Source: Bryobacterales bacterium | GTDB taxonomy: Bacteria; Acidobacteriota; Terriglobia; Bryobacterales; Bryobacteraceae | Assembly: GCA_020847045.1 (NCBI GenBank) | Contig: JADLCT010000020.1 | Coordinates: 18,655 to 82,654, forward strand | Direction: 5' to 3' | Length of the DNA stretch: 64,000 bases | In this document: positions 61,183 through 64,000 of the stretch, piece by piece | How the letters are laid out: each line of letters begins with the position of its first letter | Position numbering within the stretch: the first letter of the stretch is position 1 | Notes under the pieces: generated by a model | What the model was told of the DNA's origin: nothing | The model's input: the letters and a program-made list of their open reading frames with translations, nothing else | Database searches by the model: none | Translations under genes and position numbers: made by a program

Positions 61183-62289
61183 ATGGAGCTGAAACGCAGG
61201 TCATTTCTTTTAGGCTCGACGGCGGCCGCGAGCTTGCTGGCGCAAGAGGGGGAACGCGTAACAACGGCCGTCATCGGCACCGGGAACCGTGGTTCGTACC
61301 TGTTGTCAGGCGTGCTCGATCAGCCCAACGCGAAAGTCGCCGCGGTTTGCGACATCAAACCCGATCGGTTAGATAAGGCCGCAACCGCCGCCGCCAAGGA
61401 CAACCCCGCCACTTATTCGGACTGGCGCAAGGTGATCGACCGGAAGGATATTCAAGTCGTTTTCGTGGCCACGCCGCCGTATTTGCACGCTGAAATGGCC
61501 ATTGCCGCATTGCAGGCCGGCAAACACGTCTACTGCGAAAAGCCGATCGGTGTGACGGCCGCGCAGGTTCGTGATCTCGTTCGCGTGGCCAAGGCCAGCA
61601 AGCGTGTGTTTATGGCTGGGCAGCAGATGCGTTCGTACCGCCAGATGGGCGCCGCGGTAAAGCGCATCCGTGAGGGTGCGATCGGCGACGTGATCTGGGT
61701 AAAGGCGCAACGCCACGCGACGGCCGATCTGGCGCATGATGGCAGCTCGGGCGACTGGTATTTCGACGTGACCAAGTCCGGCGGGTATCTGATTGAGCAG
61801 TCCGTGCACAATTTGGATGCCTGCAACTGGGCGATTGGGGAGCATCCCTTGCGTGCCTGTGGATTTGGCGCCACGCAGCTCTATAAGAATGACCCGCCCG
61901 GACGGACGATTTTCGACTGCTCCAGCCTTACTTACGAGTATCCCAATGGCGTGAAGCTCTCCTTCACGCAGAATGTATTTCACCCCCGGAATATGCCTTC
62001 GGGCGGCCAGTACATTTATGTGTATGGCACCAAGGGAGCCGTGGACCTGATGACCAACGCGATGATGTACCCGCTGGAAGCCGGGGGGACCCCCTCGGTG
62101 CTGGCCGAAAAGCAGGACGAATACCGTCATGCGCACATCACGGCGCTCTACGACTGCATCACAAAGGGGGCGGCCTCGCCTGCGGACATAACGGTGGGAG
62201 CCACCGCGGCGCTGACGGCGATCCTGGGCCATGAGGCGATGACGCGGCAAGCCGTGACGAAGTGGAGCGATTTCGGGATCGAACTGTAG
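61183..62289 (+). CDS. Gfo/Idh/MocA family oxidoreductase with export leader
   Basis: MELKRRSFLLGSTAAASLLAQ leader; AVIGTGNRGSYLLSGVLD; KHVYCEKPIGVTAAQVRDLV. Confidence 0.95.
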   Translation: MELKRRSFLLGSTAAASLLAQEGERVTTAVIGTGNRGSYLLSGVLDQPNAKVAAVCDIKPDRLDKAATAAAKDNPATYSDWRKVIDRKDIQVVFVATPPYLHAEMAIAALQAGKHVYCEKPIGVTAAQVRDLVRVAKASKRVFMAGQQMRSYRQMGAAVKRIREGAIGDVIWVKAQRHATADLAHDGSSGDWYFDVTKSGGYLIEQSVHNLDACNWAIGEHPLRACGFGATQLYKNDPPGRTIFDCSSLTYEYPNGVKLSFTQNVFHPRNMPSGGQYIYVYGTKGAVDLMTNAMMYPLEAGGTPSVLAEKQDEYRHAHITALYDCITKGAASPADITVGATAALTAILGHEAMTRQAVTKWSDFGIEL

Positions 62290-62352
62290 ACTGCGGCGGG
62301 TCCCATCCGAGGACGCACGGCGGATTCAGGTATACTGAGGTGACTCTCAGAA

Positions 62353-62391
<39 letters not shown>

Positions 62392-62527
62392 CCCCTCTTT
62401 AGTTTCAATGACTTACAGGGCATGGTGTCCTGTTTGGTGTCCGTCTTTTGGCGGGCCGCAAACTGAGATTTGGCTTCTCGTCCCGACCCCCTCTTCACGA
62501 TCCTAAAGCACCCGTCAAGACATTGGC

Positions 62528-62572
62528 GGTTCCTCTTAAAACGCTCGCATACTTCGAGCGTGAAGAGGAACC
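62528..62572 (+). promoter_or_regulatory. Large inverted repeat overlapping integrase Shine-Dalgarno
   Basis: GGTTCCTCTT-aaaa-CGCTCG-catactt-CGAGCG-tg-AAGAGGAACC immediately before ATG 62574; GAGGAA lies in the 3' arm. Confidence 0.7.
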
Positions 62573-62573
62573 C

Positions 62574-63827
62574 ATGGCCCGCGTCAACATCGTCAAGAAG
62601 ATCAAAATCGATGGCGTCTGGAAATTGATCGCCATCCCCAGAACCTCCAAAGGCACCTACGACTGGAATTCTCTTCCGGAGGGACTATACCTCATCGAAT
62701 GGCGCGCCGGAGGCAAGCGCCGCCGGGAGGTTGCTGGCGTAACCGCCTCGCAAGCACTCGAGGCTCAGAGGCAGAAGAAGCACGCGCTCGAAGGACGCGC
62801 CCTCGGGTTACCCGGCTTCGAAAAGGCTGGGGAGACAGTGAAACAGGGACCGTTGCACATCGCTGTTGAGAAGTACCTTGACGAGACGGAGGCGCTGAAG
62901 AAACCGAATACGCTCCGCAAGTACAAGGCAGTGCTCGAACGCTTCCTCGAATATTTTCAGAACGCCCCTTCGATCGACCAGATCGGCGGAGAGGATCTCA
63001 CACGCTTCGTGATCTGGCTCAAAAAGCACGAGCAGCTCGGAGCCAATACCATTCGCCACAACGCCATCATCGTTGCGCAGTTCTTCAAACGTCAGGGCCG
63101 CGAAAACATCACCCGGCAACTACAATTGCCCGACCGCATCGATCCTTTGCCACGCGAGTACTCGACGGCGGACCTGGAGAAATTCTTCCAAGCTGCCTAC
63201 GACGCCGAGCAAATTCTCTTCGGTACCTTCCTGCTGACGGGATTACGCGAGATGGAAGCCGTCCACCTATTCTGGCCCGACATCAACCTTGAGCGAATGA
63301 GAATCAGTGTGACCGCAAAACCTGAGCTCGGCTTCTATCCCAAGCGGTGGGAGGAGCGGGCAGTGCCGATCCCGGTTCAGCTCATTGGCCTCCTCAAGCA
63401 ACACCGTCCGCGGCCCGGAAGCAATTTCGTATTCCCGTCCCCAGCAGGCAACCGCGAGTACCATATGCTCGACCGGTGCAAGGCGATCGCGGCGCGCGCC
63501 GGCCTCGATCCCGAGGTGTTCGATCTCAAGACATTTCGTTCGACGTTTGCGACGCGCTCCCTCCGCGCCGGGTTTGATGTCCGTACAGTCCAGGAGTGGA
63601 TGGGCCACAAGTCCCTCGAAACCACGATGCGGTATCTGGTTCCCAATTCCGATGTGCACGATCGTCTGGATCAGGTGACGATTCCTGGATTGAACTCTTC
63701 TGAGCTACGGAAGCAAGAGGCGACCAAGGCGACACCAACCCGTGGCCGGAATCGAAAACAAGCCAAAGCGAAGCCTCCTGACAAAGAGACCGTGGCCGCA
63801 ACTCCGCGAGCCAGAGCTGCCAACTAA
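62574..63827 (+). CDS. Tyrosine recombinase / site-specific integrase
   Basis: SAM-like N domain; TGLREMEAV Arg box; KTFRSTFATRSLRAGFDVRTVQEWMGHKSLETTMRYL. Confidence 0.96.
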   Translation: MARVNIVKKIKIDGVWKLIAIPRTSKGTYDWNSLPEGLYLIEWRAGGKRRREVAGVTASQALEAQRQKKHALEGRALGLPGFEKAGETVKQGPLHIAVEKYLDETEALKKPNTLRKYKAVLERFLEYFQNAPSIDQIGGEDLTRFVIWLKKHEQLGANTIRHNAIIVAQFFKRQGRENITRQLQLPDRIDPLPREYSTADLEKFFQAAYDAEQILFGTFLLTGLREMEAVHLFWPDINLERMRISVTAKPELGFYPKRWEERAVPIPVQLIGLLKQHRPRPGSNFVFPSPAGNREYHMLDRCKAIAARAGLDPEVFDLKTFRSTFATRSLRAGFDVRTVQEWMGHKSLETTMRYLVPNSDVHDRLDQVTIPGLNSSELRKQEATKATPTRGRNRKQAKAKPPDKETVAATPRARAAN

Positions 63828-63871
63828 GAGTGTCGGCGGTGATGTTATGATCGGGGCGCAAGGAGCAAATC

Positions 63872-64000
63872 GTGCCATCGCAGGTCTTAACCAAGGGCGT
63901 AAGAGTGCTGCGGTTCCTGACCCCGTCAGCGCCTTGGAAGGAGCGCGTCGCCGATAAGGTCAGCCTGCCGGCCGAATGGCCGTTGCTGCTGATCGAAATC
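63872..64000 (+). CDS. Hypothetical protein, 5' partial (cut by window end)
   Basis: aaggagcaaatc RBS then GTG; open to window end: VPSQVLTKGVRVLRFLTPSAPWKERVADKVSLPAEWPLLLIEI. Confidence 0.55.
   Translation, partial: MPSQVLTKGVRVLRFLTPSAPWKERVADKVSLPAEWPLLLIEI

Overview
64 kb of high-GC bacterial chromosome. Its protein families (TIGR03437-type C-terminal domain, Oar-like TonB-dependent receptor, secreted sulfatases, Tat-exported Gfo/Idh oxidoreductases) suggest an acidobacterium of the Solibacter/Bryobacter type; that assignment is inference, not a search result. Most of the window is housekeeping and catabolic: gnd, a KdgK-like kinase, rhamnose isomerase-like, guaB, xseA, glnA, recA and an almost complete type II secretion operon (F-G-H-I-J-K-L-M-C-X-D, no gspE). 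There are four complete tRNA genes (Val-TAC, Asp-GTC, Ile2-CAT and a selenocysteine tRNA, selC) and one 5' tRNA-Gly fragment. The items most worth following up are: (1) the tRNA-Gly half cut in the anticodon arm next to a tyrosine recombinase with a topoisomerase-IB-like KxxR motif in place of HxxR, whose Shine-Dalgarno lies inside a large inverted repeat; (2) a tandem, strongly diverged second RecA; (3) selC placed 9 nt after a molybdo-hydroxylase gene; (4) an ankyrin / CxxCH / terpene-cyclase-like barrel fusion; (5) a Gly/Met-rich insertion in the GspD secretin and a repeated PFG motif protein encoded next to it; (6) a TPR/ST7-like gene split by a single in-frame TAA; (7) an ECF sigma / anti-sigma / LiaF-like / DUF4097-like envelope module. 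No CRISPR array, rRNA or transposase was seen.
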